This document shows, one piece after another, positions 27,890-36,607 of a stretch of 64,000 nucleotides of DNA. Position numbers and translations under genes: made by a program. Under the pieces are notes generated by a model. It did no database searches. It was not told the DNA's origin and saw only the letters and a program-made list of their open reading frames with translations. The stretch is taken from positions 874,501 to 938,500 of the forward strand of contig NZ_JAVLAT010000001.1 of assembly GCF_032190615.1 (NCBI RefSeq), read 5' to 3'. Numbering within the stretch: the stretch's first letter is position 1; every line of letters begins with the position of its first letter. This DNA comes from Brucella pseudogrignonensis (GTDB lineage Bacteria; Pseudomonadota; Alphaproteobacteria; Rhizobiales; Rhizobiaceae).

Positions 27890-28315
27890 ATGACGGTACG
27901 CCTGAGCGGCCATCATCTTCTCTGCATGCTGACTTATATCGGCAAAGGCTACAGCCCGGCATTCGTGGACAATTATGACACGATTGCCAGGCGCTTGTCT
28001 GGTGGAGAAGACATCGAGATCATTGATGGGCCGGACGATATTTGCCAACCGCTGCTTTGTACCGGCGATTGCCACTGCTTCAATGAGAATGTTGTGGTGC
28101 GCGACCGACTGGCGCTTAACGCCGTCTCAGACTTACTTGAAACGACAATTGCCGCAGGCTCTGATTTCGAGCTTGATGCGGCTCGACTTGCATTGATGCG
28201 CACTGCCTTTGCAGCAGGAATCATCCGCAAAGCCTGTCGGTCTTGCGAATGGTCAGATCTCTGCACCCGCATCGCCGTCAAGGACGATTATGCGGGCGTT
28301 CAAATCAGATTGTAG
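27890..28315 (+). CDS. DUF1284 cysteine-rich protein, co-transcribed with bioY
   Basis: DUF1284 family, function unknown. The 141-aa product begins MTVRLSGHHLLCMLTYIGKGYSP, the family's hallmark. It holds eight cysteines at 12, 52, 57, 61, 63, 116, 119 and 125, in patterns (C-x4-C-x3-C-x-C and C-x2-C-x5-C) suggesting a metal or iron-sulfur site. No signal peptide or membrane segment. It starts 7 bases after bioY, so it belongs to the BioR-controlled unit. A link with biotin metabolism, where biotin synthase uses Fe-S clusters, is a guess from position only. Confidence 0.8.
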   Translation: MTVRLSGHHLLCMLTYIGKGYSPAFVDNYDTIARRLSGGEDIEIIDGPDDICQPLLCTGDCHCFNENVVVRDRLALNAVSDLLETTIAAGSDFELDAARLALMRTAFAAGIIRKACRSCEWSDLCTRIAVKDDYAGVQIRL

Positions 28316-28322
28316 CTCGGAA

Positions 28323-29147
28323 CTATTTCCAGAATTCTGGAATATGCTCTTCCAGTCGCGCGCCAATACGCAACGGTGCAATTTTTTCAGCAAGTCCCGT
28401 GCGATCAGAAATCTCGATTCCTACGCCGCAAACCGTCGCAGGACCGCTGGCAGCCTCAAAACGACCTTTCGGTACTTTCGACAGGAACCGATTAAGCGGC
28501 TCTTCCTTTTCCATGCCCAGCGACGAATCATAATCGCCGCACATGCCAGCATCCGACATATAGGCCGTGCCGTTGCGCAGAATTTGATAATCTGCCGTCG
28601 GTACATGGGTGTGCGTTCCAACCACGGCACTGGCGCGACCATCGACAAAATGGCCGAAGCATTGCTTTTCACTGGTGGCTTCTGCGTGAAAATCGAAGAA
28701 TACGGCATCGGCTTGCTCACCGAGCGGACAGGCTTCGAGAATTTTCTCGGCTGCAATGAACGGGTCGTTGAGGTCGGGATGCATGAAAACGCGGCCCATC
28801 ACATTGGAGACCAGCACGCGCGCACCGTTTTTGGCGATGTAAAGCCCTTCGCCTTTGCCCGCCGTTCCTTTCGGAAAATTTGCAGGACGCAGAAAACGGT
28901 CTTCACGCTTGGAAAAATCAAGCGCCTCGCGCTGATCCCAAACGTGATTGCCCGTCGTTACAACGTCGGCACCCGCGCGGATTGTGTCGTGAAAAATCTC
29001 TTCGGTAATACCGAAGCCGCCAGCGGCGTTTTCACCGTTGACGATCACGAAGTCCAGCTTCAGATCGGAAATAAGCCCCGGCAGCTTGTCATAGACCGCC
29101 GTGCGCCCCGACCGGCCCACCATATCACCAAGAAAAAGTAATCTCAT
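28323..29147 (-). CDS. YmdB-family metallophosphoesterase
   Basis: Calcineurin-like phosphoesterase of the TIGR00282/YmdB family; the Bacillus member hydrolyses 2',3'-cyclic nucleotides. The 274-aa product shows all metal-binding motifs: GDMVGRSGR (Asp8), NGENAAGG, TTGNHVWD, FFDFHAEATSEK and VVGTHTHVPTAD. The stop lies 7 bases from the convergent DUF1284 stop. It is 13 bases downstream of the cyclo-ligase gene, so the two are probably co-transcribed. Cellular role in alphaproteobacteria is not established. Confidence 0.9.
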   Translation of the reverse strand: MRLLFLGDMVGRSGRTAVYDKLPGLISDLKLDFVIVNGENAAGGFGITEEIFHDTIRAGADVVTTGNHVWDQREALDFSKREDRFLRPANFPKGTAGKGEGLYIAKNGARVLVSNVMGRVFMHPDLNDPFIAAEKILEACPLGEQADAVFFDFHAEATSEKQCFGHFVDGRASAVVGTHTHVPTADYQILRNGTAYMSDAGMCGDYDSSLGMEKEEPLNRFLSKVPKGRFEAASGPATVCGVGIEISDRTGLAEKIAPLRIGARLEEHIPEFWK

Positions 29148-29160
29148 AAATCCGTCTTTA

Positions 29161-29757
29161 TCAGCCCTGATCGAAGGAGCGCAAGCCAGTCTCGGTCAGT
29201 ATCTGGTGAAGAGCGATATCGTGCGGCTCATTGGGCACATGTGGCACTTCCTGACATTCAAATGCCATGCCGATCAGGAGCGGCTCGAGACCGCGCTTGG
29301 TAAAACGCGACAGTGCCCGATCATAGTGCCCTGCCCCATAACCAAGCCTGTGACCACGCTTGTCAAAGCCGGCAAGCGGCATCAACAAAATGGCAGGATC
29401 AACCAGCGGGGCATTTTTATCTGGTCCCATCGTACCAAAGCCCGTCTGCACGAGTTCCGCATCCGGCAAAAACTCGCGGAAAGCAATTGTCTCCTTATCC
29501 ACAACCACTGGCAGACAGAGCCGCACACCCTTATCACGCAGAAAAGACAATAGCGGGCGTGGATCAATCTCCGACCGGATCGGCCAATACCCGGCGATCA
29601 TTGTTCCCTTGGGAATATGAAGAGCATCTTCTGCCTTTTTAGCCGCCGACAAAGACGCCTCGTAACGAAATCGCGGATCAAGCGCATCGCGACGCGAAAG
29701 CACTGCTCGCCTTAACTCCTGCTTATCGCCACCTTGCGGCTGTCCATTGTCATTCAT
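29161..29757 (-). CDS. fau: 5-formyltetrahydrofolate cyclo-ligase
   Basis: Converts 5-formyl-THF to 5,10-methenyl-THF with ATP, recycling an inhibitory folate. The 198-aa product has the family blocks GYWPIRSEIDPRPLL, the MPLAGFDKRGHRLGYGAGHYDRAL signature and MAFECQEV near the C-terminus. In many proteobacteria this gene (ygfA) follows 6S RNA. Here the 6S candidate is 1.1 kb upstream with one gene in between. Confidence 0.93.
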   Translation of the reverse strand: MNDNGQPQGGDKQELRRAVLSRRDALDPRFRYEASLSAAKKAEDALHIPKGTMIAGYWPIRSEIDPRPLLSFLRDKGVRLCLPVVVDKETIAFREFLPDAELVQTGFGTMGPDKNAPLVDPAILLMPLAGFDKRGHRLGYGAGHYDRALSRFTKRGLEPLLIGMAFECQEVPHVPNEPHDIALHQILTETGLRSFDQG

Positions 29758-29806
29758 AAAACGCCTCCACCAATTGCTGATAGTGGACCCGGAATGGCGG
29801 CATCAG

Positions 29807-30790
29807 TCAAGCAGCAGCTGCAATCCGTTGCGAACGATCACGAATGACTTTCAGCACAACACCGTGAAAATCATTCAGGAAAACCTTGCCCCAAAAATCA
29901 CAATAGAAATTGATCGGCGTGGCAATCCGGTAGCGCGTGGTCAGTGTCAGGCGCGTGTGACCATTCGGAAGTGTTTCAAGCTGATAATCGCCATTGGTAA
30001 GCTTGAGATAGGAACTATCCACATCGATATGCGCTTCAACGGCTGCAGGGATCGATTCCGGTCCAAAATTGAAATCCCATGCAAGAAGACGATTTTCTTC
30101 CCACTGCGTTATGATTTCCTGAAATTTTACACCGCGTGTCCACTCAAGCTGGCGTACAGCGCCGACACCCTCGCCCTCAAGCCGTGCATCAACAGGCTGC
30201 GGAACACCGACAATTCCGTGACTGAATGTCCATGACAGTTCATCCGCGCGAACGTTGCGGATTTCAGCCGTCTGCTGCCACACAATGTCAGGTGAAGCTG
30301 CAATATCGATGACGGTGGTAACCGCCCCCTCATGGGGCTCATATTTCAGCAACGGTTCCAAAGGGTACACCATCAAAGGAAGTGCAATCACCAGCATTGT
30401 CGAACGCGGTGAACGGAAGCGCCGAATAAGGGAAAGCGTCACCCATGATCCAATCGCCGAAAAAACTGCGAAGAATGGCGCAGCCATAATCACGCAAATC
30501 CCGCCCTCGCGAAAGAAGACCATGCTGATCACGACAAGGCCGCCAATTATCATCCAGGCCATTTTTACGTGATTCCAAAGGGCTTTTTGCGCACGCGGGT
30601 CGCTGATGCTGGATGCAAGGCTTGCAATCCCCATCGGCAACAGCATAAGGCCACCGAAAAAGGGCATCATATCGGAAATCGGCGTCAGCCAGATCAGCAT
30701 ATAGAGCAACAGCCCGTAGACCATCGCAATCGGAACAGCGACGCGCAGACGTTCAGACAATAGAGGTAAATCAGGGGGAGTATATGTCAT
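29807..30790 (-). CDS. Membrane protein with C-terminal SRPBCC-like domain
   Basis: Unnamed protein of about 327 aa. The N-terminal half has five hydrophobic helices (about residues 13-160). The C-terminal half (about 175-315) looks like a SRPBCC/START-like ligand-binding fold: IDIAASPDIVWQQTAEIRNV, LEGEGVGAVRQLEWTRGVKFQEIITQWEENRLLAW and HTRLTLTTRYRI. Fusing a membrane block to SRPBCC is uncommon. A start four codons upstream (30802) is equally possible, as neither has a clear ribosome site. It sits between fau and 6S RNA. Function unknown; lipid or hydrophobic ligand handling is one possibility. Confidence 0.7.
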   Translation of the reverse strand: MTYTPPDLPLLSERLRVAVPIAMVYGLLLYMLIWLTPISDMMPFFGGLMLLPMGIASLASSISDPRAQKALWNHVKMAWMIIGGLVVISMVFFREGGICVIMAAPFFAVFSAIGSWVTLSLIRRFRSPRSTMLVIALPLMVYPLEPLLKYEPHEGAVTTVIDIAASPDIVWQQTAEIRNVRADELSWTFSHGIVGVPQPVDARLEGEGVGAVRQLEWTRGVKFQEIITQWEENRLLAWDFNFGPESIPAAVEAHIDVDSSYLKLTNGDYQLETLPNGHTRLTLTTRYRIATPINFYCDFWGKVFLNDFHGVVLKVIRDRSQRIAAAA

Positions 30791-31122
30791 CAGTAAACGC
30801 ACATATCTTTGAAGAGATAAGGCGTTTTAGACCATATTCGTCTAAATTAACAAACCGCTTGGCTCAAAAAAAGCGGTAAGCGAGAGAAAGTGGCGACCAC
30901 GACGACCGATGGTAGTGTTTGATCCCGGGAACCTACAACGTAGGTGGGCGCCATATGCGAAAGCCCACAGGCCTTCACAGGGACAGCTCCCTTAGAGATC
31001 AATAAGGCCCCGGGGATGCTGTTACACCTGTCGGGAAGCGCAGTACGCCGACAACATATATAGGCGCAGTCACACATAAGCGCCAGAGCAATCAAGGCAG
31101 ATACAGAAAACTTTTAGGAAAA
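30791..31122. other. Intergenic region holding 6S RNA
   Basis: These 332 bases contain the 6S RNA candidate (minus strand). An 82-codon frame running the same way over it (31095 to 30847) has no family resemblance and is considered spurious. Confidence 0.7.
30873..31049 (-). ncRNA. ssrS: 6S RNA
   Basis: Regulatory RNA that mimics an open promoter and sequesters sigma-70 RNA polymerase. Position downstream of zapA and upstream of fau is the conserved 6S location. About 177 nt on the minus strand. The ends can pair as a closing stem (GCG-UA-GCG at 31048-31039 with CGC-AU-CGC at 30882-30873). It is preceded by a TATATATG -10-like sequence at about 31060 and followed by a run of seven Ts. The core has long imperfect self-complementarity (CCCACCTACGTTGTAGGT and GGTTCCCGGGA) around a putative bubble. 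Exact ends are approximate. Confidence 0.82.
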
Positions 31123-31494
31123 TTAAGTCGAGCTACGACGCGGTGAGATACGCGCTGCTACCTGCTCAAGACGCGCTGCAACATCTGCGAGCATTCCGGT
31201 GACGGCAGCGTCATTTCTATCTGCATTTGTCAGCGCTTCATCATGTGAGTGACGCAGATTTTCAACCTCTTTTTCGAGCGCTTTCACACGCTTCTGCGTC
31301 TCAGCAAGCTCGTCCATCACCATAATGCCAGACATAACAGTAAGACGCAGATCACCAATTTCACCAAAAGAGGATTTCAAATGAGTGACATACTGGTCGA
31401 AACGATCCGCAAGGCCAGAGAGGTGCTCTTCTTGCCCTTCGTCACACGCCATCCGATAAGCTTTGCCATCAATGGTAACAGTTACAGTCGCCAT
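31123..31494 (-). CDS. zapA: Cell division protein ZapA
   Basis: Small FtsZ-associated protein that bundles Z-ring filaments. The 123-aa product begins MATVTVTIDGKAYRMACDEGQEEHL, the typical ZapA N-terminal strand and helix, followed by a long coiled coil (about 60-110; MDELAETQKRVKALEKEVENL). It lies 11 bases downstream of the DUF4164 gene and 74 bases upstream of 6S RNA. Rhizobiales synteny is preserved. Confidence 0.92.
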   Translation of the reverse strand: MATVTVTIDGKAYRMACDEGQEEHLSGLADRFDQYVTHLKSSFGEIGDLRLTVMSGIMVMDELAETQKRVKALEKEVENLRHSHDEALTNADRNDAAVTGMLADVAARLEQVAARISPRRSST

Positions 31495-31505
31495 GCTTGT
31501 GTCCT

Positions 31506-31778
31506 TTATCGATCCAGAACGGCGCGGATGGTTTCCATAGCGGTCACAAGACGACGTGACACTTCACGGTTCGCAGCTTCAAGCCGCTCTGCGCGTGCCT
31601 CAGATTGATCAAGTTCCTGAGCAAGTTTGCTACGGTCAGCGTTCATACGCTGCACCTCTTCCTCGGCTTCGGCGAAGTCGCCTTCCTTGTCCAGCCGCAG
31701 ATCAACTGCTTGTTCAAGCGTGTTGAGTGCTTTGTCCAGCCGTTCGAGGACTTGCCTGAGGGTCGTATCGGGTGCCAT
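31506..31778 (-). CDS. DUF4164 coiled-coil protein
   Basis: Small alphaproteobacterial coiled-coil protein of unknown function, conserved upstream of zapA. The 90-aa product from ATG 31778 (MAPDTTLRQVLERLDKALN) is almost entirely helical, with heptads of Leu and many Glu/Arg/Ala. AAAGG at about 8 nt precedes this ATG; an ATG five codons earlier is within the ribosome-site region. Its fixed position beside zapA suggests a role in the divisome, which is only inference. Confidence 0.85.
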   Translation of the reverse strand: MAPDTTLRQVLERLDKALNTLEQAVDLRLDKEGDFAEAEEEVQRMNADRSKLAQELDQSEARAERLEAANREVSRRLVTAMETIRAVLDR

Positions 31779-32193
31779 CCATATCCTTTCCAATGCCAGA
31801 TCACAGACCCAGATTACAGACTTCGAATCGCGCCTGCCGGACGGGCATCTTTAAAAAGACTGTAATAATCGTGAGCCCGATAAGCAACAAATGAGGGGGC
31901 TTTGATCCCGTTCATGCACCGTTATCAGCGCAAAAAAGGCTTTTCAGTGTTAGTCGCCCCAGCAATTGCCCGCATTTCGGACTGAATCGCGGAGTGTTTA
32001 TCGTCGAAAAGCTATCGTTTTGTTGACTCCTCGGTCGCAGGTGCTATGTGTCCCAAAGCCTTTTGCAGCGCGAGCATCTGACGCATTTAATCGGTTTAAA
32101 TTGATTAAATCGTTTAGTATAAGAAGTTCGTGCTTCAGTCCCGAGGCATCGCCGCAACCCCGTTCAAACCACTCTGGAAAGACGGCTGAGACC
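31779..32193. other. Divergent intergenic region, DUF4164 / tkt
   Basis: These 415 bases hold the promoters for the zapA unit and tkt. Besides a candidate tkt promoter (32023-32050) there is an AT-rich inverted repeat, ATTTAATC / GATTAAAT (32085-32110). No gene is seen. Confidence 0.5.
32023..32050 (+). promoter_or_regulatory. Candidate tkt promoter
   Basis: TTGACT, 16 bases, TATGTG: a good match to the alphaproteobacterial sigma-70 pattern, 144 bases before the tkt start. This leaves a leader of about 135 nt containing the AT-rich inverted repeat. Confidence 0.45.
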
Positions 32194-34185
32194 ATGACGA
32201 ATTCCGATAAACAAAATCAGTTGGCCAATGCAATCCGCTTCCTCTCGATTGATGCGGTTGAAAAAGCCAACTCCGGCCATCCCGGACTGCCTATGGGTGC
32301 AGCCGATATTGCGACCACGCTCTACACGCGTTTTCTGTCGCATGACCCACAGAACCCACATTGGCCAGATCGCGACCGCTTCGTGCTTTCCGCAGGTCAC
32401 GGCTCGATGCTTCTTTATTCGCTGCTCTTCCTTTCGGGCTACGAAGACATCTCGATTGAGGAAATCAAGAATTTCCGCCAGCTCGGTGCACGTACTGCTG
32501 GTCACCCGGAATACGGCCATGCCGCTGGTATCGAAACCACAACGGGTCCACTTGGACAGGGCATTGCCAATGCTGTTGGCATGGCGCTTTCCGAACGCGT
32601 TCTAAACGCACAGTTCGGCGACAGCCTCGTTGACCACTACACCTATGCGATCGTGGGTGATGGCTGCCTTATGGAAGGCATCAGCCAGGAAGCTCTTTCG
32701 CTTGCTGGTCATCTGAAGCTCAATAAGCTGATCGTTCTTTGGGACGACAACAACATCTCCATCGACGGCCCAATCTCGCTGTCCGACAACACCGATCAGC
32801 CTGCACGTTTCGCCGCTTCCGGCTGGAACACGTTGGCCGTTGACGGCCATGATCAAGATGCGATTGCAAAGGCAATCGAACTGGCCAAGGTTTCGGACAA
32901 GCCAACCTTCATCGCCTGCAAGACCACGATTGGTTTTGGTTCGCCAAATAAGGCTGGCACCAACAAGGTTCACGGTTCGCCACTCGGTGCAGAAGAAATT
33001 GCTGCAACACGCAAGGCACTCGGCTGGGCTTCTGAGCCTTTCGTTGTTCCTGCTGAAGTTCTCGACGCATGGCGCGTTGCTGGCCTCAATGCAGCGAAGA
33101 AGCGTCTGGAATGGGAAAAGCGTCTTGCTGCGGCTGACGCAGAAACCCGCGCTGAATTTGAACGTCGTATGCGTGGAGATCTGCCTGCAAACTTCGATGA
33201 CGCGATCAACGAATACAAGAAGAAGCTTTCCGCTGAAAAGCCAAAGGTGGCGACCCGCAAGTCGTCCGAAATGGCTCTGGAAGTGATCAACGGCGTTGTG
33301 CCTGAAACGCTCGGCGGCTCTGCCGACCTGACCGGCTCCAACAACACCAAGACCAGCCAGACCAAGGCTGTTACGCCGGAAAACTACGGTGGTCGCTACA
33401 TCCACTACGGTATCCGCGAACACGGCATGGCTGCTGCCATGAACGGTATCACACTGCATGGCGGTCTGATCCCTTACTCGGGCACTTTCATGTGCTTCTC
33501 GGATTATTGCCGTCCGGCCATGCGTCTGTCGTCGCTGATGGGCATCCGCGTTGTTTACGTCATGACCCATGATTCGATCGGTCTTGGCGAAGACGGTCCG
33601 ACCCACCAGCCGGTTGAGCATCTTGCAGCTCTGCGCGCCATTCCGAACCACAATGTCTTCCGTCCGGCTGACGCTGTGGAAGTTGCAGAATGCTGGCAGC
33701 TTGCACTGCATTCGAAGGGCACGCCTTCGACGCTCGCTTTGACCCGCCAGAACCTGCCTGTCGTTCGTACCGAACATCGCGAAGAAAACCTCTCCGCATT
33801 CGGCGCTTACGAACTGGCCGCTGCACAGGGCGATGCGAAAGTTTCGATCTTTGCAACTGGTTCCGAAGTTGAAATCGCGCTCAAAGCGCGTGACCTTCTC
33901 GAAGCCAAGGGCATTGCAACCCGCGTTGTTTCGGTTCCATGCTTTGAGCTGTTTGAAGAACAAAGCGATGCTTACAAGCAGGCAACGCTTGGCGATGCTT
34001 CCGTTAATGTCGCAATCGAAGCTGGTATTTCGATGGGCTGGGAACGCTTCATCGGCGAAAACGGCGTCTTCATCGGCATGAAGGGCTTCGGCGCTTCGGG
34101 CGAGATCAACGATCTCTACAAGCATTTCGGCATCACAGCAGAACATGCTGCTGAAGCTGCGGAAAAGAAGCTCAACGCCGCATAA
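32194..34185 (+). CDS. tkt: Transketolase
   Basis: Thiamine-diphosphate enzyme of the pentose phosphate pathway that transfers two-carbon units between ketose and aldose phosphates. The 663-aa product from ATG 32194 has [17 protein letters not shown], the ThDP motif [14 protein letters not shown]...[10 protein letters not shown], and the pyrimidine-domain [13 protein letters not shown] and [16 protein letters not shown]. It heads a glycolytic cluster with gap and pgk. An upstream open frame without a family match was ignored. Confidence 0.97.
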   Translation: MTNSDKQNQLANAIRFLSIDAVEKANSGHPGLPMGAADIATTLYTRFLSHDPQNPHWPDRDRFVLSAGHGSMLLYSLLFLSGYEDISIEEIKNFRQLGARTAGHPEYGHAAGIETTTGPLGQGIANAVGMALSERVLNAQFGDSLVDHYTYAIVGDGCLMEGISQEALSLAGHLKLNKLIVLWDDNNISIDGPISLSDNTDQPARFAASGWNTLAVDGHDQDAIAKAIELAKVSDKPTFIACKTTIGFGSPNKAGTNKVHGSPLGAEEIAATRKALGWASEPFVVPAEVLDAWRVAGLNAAKKRLEWEKRLAAADAETRAEFERRMRGDLPANFDDAINEYKKKLSAEKPKVATRKSSEMALEVINGVVPETLGGSADLTGSNNTKTSQTKAVTPENYGGRYIHYGIREHGMAAAMNGITLHGGLIPYSGTFMCFSDYCRPAMRLSSLMGIRVVYVMTHDSIGLGEDGPTHQPVEHLAALRAIPNHNVFRPADAVEVAECWQLALHSKGTPSTLALTRQNLPVVRTEHREENLSAFGAYELAAAQGDAKVSIFATGSEVEIALKARDLLEAKGIATRVVSVPCFELFEEQSDAYKQATLGDASVNVAIEAGISMGWERFIGENGVFIGMKGFGASGEINDLYKHFGITAEHAAEAAEKKLNAA

Positions 34186-34190
34186 TGATC

Positions 34191-34219
34191 AAACGCCGGC
34201 GCTAAACACGCCGGCGTTT
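34191..34219 (+). terminator. Strong hairpin after tkt
   Basis: AAACGCCGGCG / CGCCGGCGTTT, a perfect 11-bp stem with a 7-nt loop, 5 bases after the tkt stop. Only three Ts follow, so it may be a partial terminator or an mRNA-stabilising structure between tkt and gap. Confidence 0.6.
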
Positions 34220-34301
34220 ACCTTTCCAGTTGGGGCTTACCGCCTTAGCTGTTTTATCAAGCCACTGCATATGCAGAACCCTTTTGGGAGAATGAGAGAA
34301 A

Positions 34302-35309
34302 ATGGCAGTTCGCGTCGCAATCAACGGTTTTGGCCGCATCGGCCGCAATGTCCTTCGCGCTATCGTCGAATCGGGCCGCACCGACATTCAGGTCGTTGCA
34401 ATCAACGATCTCGGCCCTGTAGAAACAAACGCGCACCTTCTGCGCTATGACAGCGTTCATGGTCGTTTTCCAAAGGAAGTAAAAGTCGCTGGTGACACCA
34501 TCGACGTTGGCTACGGCCCGATCAAGGTTCACGCTGTTCGCAACCCGGCTGAACTGCCGTGGAAAGAAGAAAACGTCGACATCGCTCTGGAATGCACCGG
34601 CATTTTCACTGCACGCGACAAGGCTGCCCTTCATCTTGAAGCTGGCGCAAAGCGCGTTATCGTTTCGGCTCCTGCCGATGGCGCTGATCTGACTGTCGTT
34701 TTCGGTGTGAACCACGACAAGCTGACGAAGGACCATCAGGTCATTTCCAACGCTTCATGCACCACCAACTGCCTAGCGCCAGTGGCACAGGTTCTTAACG
34801 ATGCAATCGGCATCGAAAAGGGCTTCATGACCACGATCCACTCCTACACGGGCGACCAGCCAACGCTGGACACCATGCACAAGGATCTCTACCGCGCACG
34901 TGCAGCAGCTCTTTCGATGATCCCAACTTCGACGGGCGCTGCTAAGGCCGTTGGTCTGGTTCTGCCAGAACTGAAGGGCAAGCTCGACGGCGTTGCAATC
35001 CGCGTTCCAACCCCGAATGTTTCGGTCGTTGACCTGACTTTCGTTGCCAAGCGCACCACCACTGTTGAAGAAATCAACAATGCGATCCGTGAAGCTGCCA
35101 ATGGCCGCCTCAAGGGCATCCTCGGTTACACCGATGAGCCGCTGGTATCGCACGACTTCAACCATGATTCGCATTCGTCGGTATTCCACACCGACCAGAC
35201 CAAGGTCATGGACGGCACCATGGTGCGCATCCTGTCGTGGTACGACAATGAATGGGGCTTCTCGAACCGCATGAGCGACACCGCTGTCGCTATGGGCAAG
35301 CTGATCTAA
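34302..35309 (+). CDS. gap: Glyceraldehyde-3-phosphate dehydrogenase, type I
   Basis: Glycolytic enzyme that oxidises GAP with NAD(P) and phosphate. The 335-aa product has the Rossmann start [16 protein letters not shown] and the catalytic motif [12 protein letters not shown] with Cys153, plus [12 protein letters not shown] near the C-terminus. It is preceded by GGGAGAATGAGAG as ribosome site and followed by a terminator. The tkt-gap-pgk order is common in Rhizobiales. Confidence 0.97.
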   Translation: MAVRVAINGFGRIGRNVLRAIVESGRTDIQVVAINDLGPVETNAHLLRYDSVHGRFPKEVKVAGDTIDVGYGPIKVHAVRNPAELPWKEENVDIALECTGIFTARDKAALHLEAGAKRVIVSAPADGADLTVVFGVNHDKLTKDHQVISNASCTTNCLAPVAQVLNDAIGIEKGFMTTIHSYTGDQPTLDTMHKDLYRARAAALSMIPTSTGAAKAVGLVLPELKGKLDGVAIRVPTPNVSVVDLTFVAKRTTTVEEINNAIREAANGRLKGILGYTDEPLVSHDFNHDSHSSVFHTDQTKVMDGTMVRILSWYDNEWGFSNRMSDTAVAMGKLI

Positions 35310-35317
35310 TAACTGAC

Positions 35318-35347
35318 AACGCCCCTTCAATCACGAAGGGGCGTTTT
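35318..35347 (+). terminator. Intrinsic terminator between gap and pgk
   Basis: AACGCCCCTT / AAGGGGCGTT, a perfect 10-bp stem with an 8-nt loop, followed by TTTT, 8 bases after the gap stop. It leaves only about 30 bases before pgk, so pgk may depend on read-through. Confidence 0.7.
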
Positions 35348-35378
35348 CAATTACATATTCAAAACCGAGAGAAGAAAA

Positions 35379-36569
35379 ATGGCTTTCCGCACCCTTGATG
35401 ATGTCGACGTCAAATCAAAGCGCGTTCTGGTTCGCGTGGACCTCAACGTACCAATGGCAAACGGCGAGGTAACTGACCTCACCCGTATCGAACGTATTGT
35501 TCCAACCATTGCGGAGCTCTCGAAGAAGGGTGCAAAGGTTATCCTGCTCGCCCATTTCGGTCGCCCAAAGGGTGTGGCCTCTGATGAAAATTCACTGAAG
35601 CATGTCGTAAAGCCGCTTGCGAAAGTGCTCGGACACGGTGTCCACTTTGCGGAAGACAGCATTGGCGACAAAGCCAAGACTGCTGTTGATGCACTGAAAG
35701 ACGGTGATGTTCTTCTTCTCGAAAACACCCGCTTCCACAAAGGCGAAGAAAAGAACGATCCGGAATTTGTGGCAGCACTTGCTGCAAACGGCGACATCTT
35801 CGTCAACGATGCTTTCTCGGCTGCACACCGCGCGCACGCTTCGACCGAAGGTCTGGCCCATGTGCTGCCAGCCTATGCGGGCCGCGGTATGCAGGCTGAA
35901 CTCGAAGCGCTTGAAAAGGGCCTCGGCCAGCCGGTGCGTCCGGTTGTTGCAATTGTTGGCGGCGCCAAGGTTTCGACAAAGCTCGACCTGCTATCAAACC
36001 TTATTGAAAAGGTTGATGCGCTGGTGATCGGCGGCGGCATGGCAAACACTTTCCTCGCAGCACAGGGCCACGATGTTGGAAAATCGCTGTGCGAACATGA
36101 TCTTGCGCAAACCGCACGCGAAATCATGGCCAAAGCTGAAAAGACCAAATGCGCCATCATCCTGCCTGTTGATGCTGTTGTGGGCTGGCACTTTGCTGCC
36201 GACACACCAAACCAGACCTACGGCGTTGATGGCGTACCACACGACGGCATGATCCTCGATGCTGGCAACCTTTCAACCGACCTGATCGCTTCGGCCATTG
36301 ATGATGCGGCAACGCTCATCTGGAACGGCCCACTCGGTGCTTTTGAACTGCGTCCGTTCGATGCAGCAACCGTAAAGACTGCAAAGCATGTTGCAGCCCG
36401 CACCAAAGCTGGCAAGCTGGTTTCAGTCGGCGGCGGCGGCGATACGGTTGCAGCGCTTAATCATGCAGGCGTTGCCGACGACTTCAGCTATATCTCGACT
36501 GCTGGCGGTGCATTCCTTGAATGGATGGAAGGCAAGCCTCTTCCCGGCGTTGATGTGCTGAAGAAATAA
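35379..36569 (+). CDS. pgk: Phosphoglycerate kinase
   Basis: Transfers phosphate from 1,3-bisphosphoglycerate to ADP. The 396-aa product has [13 protein letters not shown] (substrate-binding Asp/Asn), [23 protein letters not shown] and the C-terminal nucleotide loop [23 protein letters not shown]. It is directly downstream of gap and closed by a very strong terminator. Confidence 0.97.
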   Translation: MAFRTLDDVDVKSKRVLVRVDLNVPMANGEVTDLTRIERIVPTIAELSKKGAKVILLAHFGRPKGVASDENSLKHVVKPLAKVLGHGVHFAEDSIGDKAKTAVDALKDGDVLLLENTRFHKGEEKNDPEFVAALAANGDIFVNDAFSAAHRAHASTEGLAHVLPAYAGRGMQAELEALEKGLGQPVRPVVAIVGGAKVSTKLDLLSNLIEKVDALVIGGGMANTFLAAQGHDVGKSLCEHDLAQTAREIMAKAEKTKCAIILPVDAVVGWHFAADTPNQTYGVDGVPHDGMILDAGNLSTDLIASAIDDAATLIWNGPLGAFELRPFDAATVKTAKHVAARTKAGKLVSVGGGGDTVAALNHAGVADDFSYISTAGGAFLEWMEGKPLPGVDVLKK

Positions 36570-36575
36570 GAAAAC

Positions 36576-36605
36576 AAAAAGCCCGGAGTTTCCTCCGGGC
36601 TTTTT
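36576..36605. terminator. Bidirectional terminator between pgk and the sugar dehydrogenase gene
   Basis: AAAAAGCCCGGAG / CTCCGGGCTTTTT, a perfect 13-bp stem with a 4-nt loop, between two convergent stops. T-runs on both strands. Confidence 0.9.
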
Positions 36606-36607
36606 CT

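Noticed and set aside
30847..31095. 82-codon minus-strand frame over the 6S RNA
   Set aside because: Overlaps a structured RNA locus and lacks any recognisable motif.
32602..34146. 514-codon minus-strand frame antisense to tkt
   Set aside because: A shadow of a GC-biased, highly expressed gene; Cys/Arg-rich translation with no domains.
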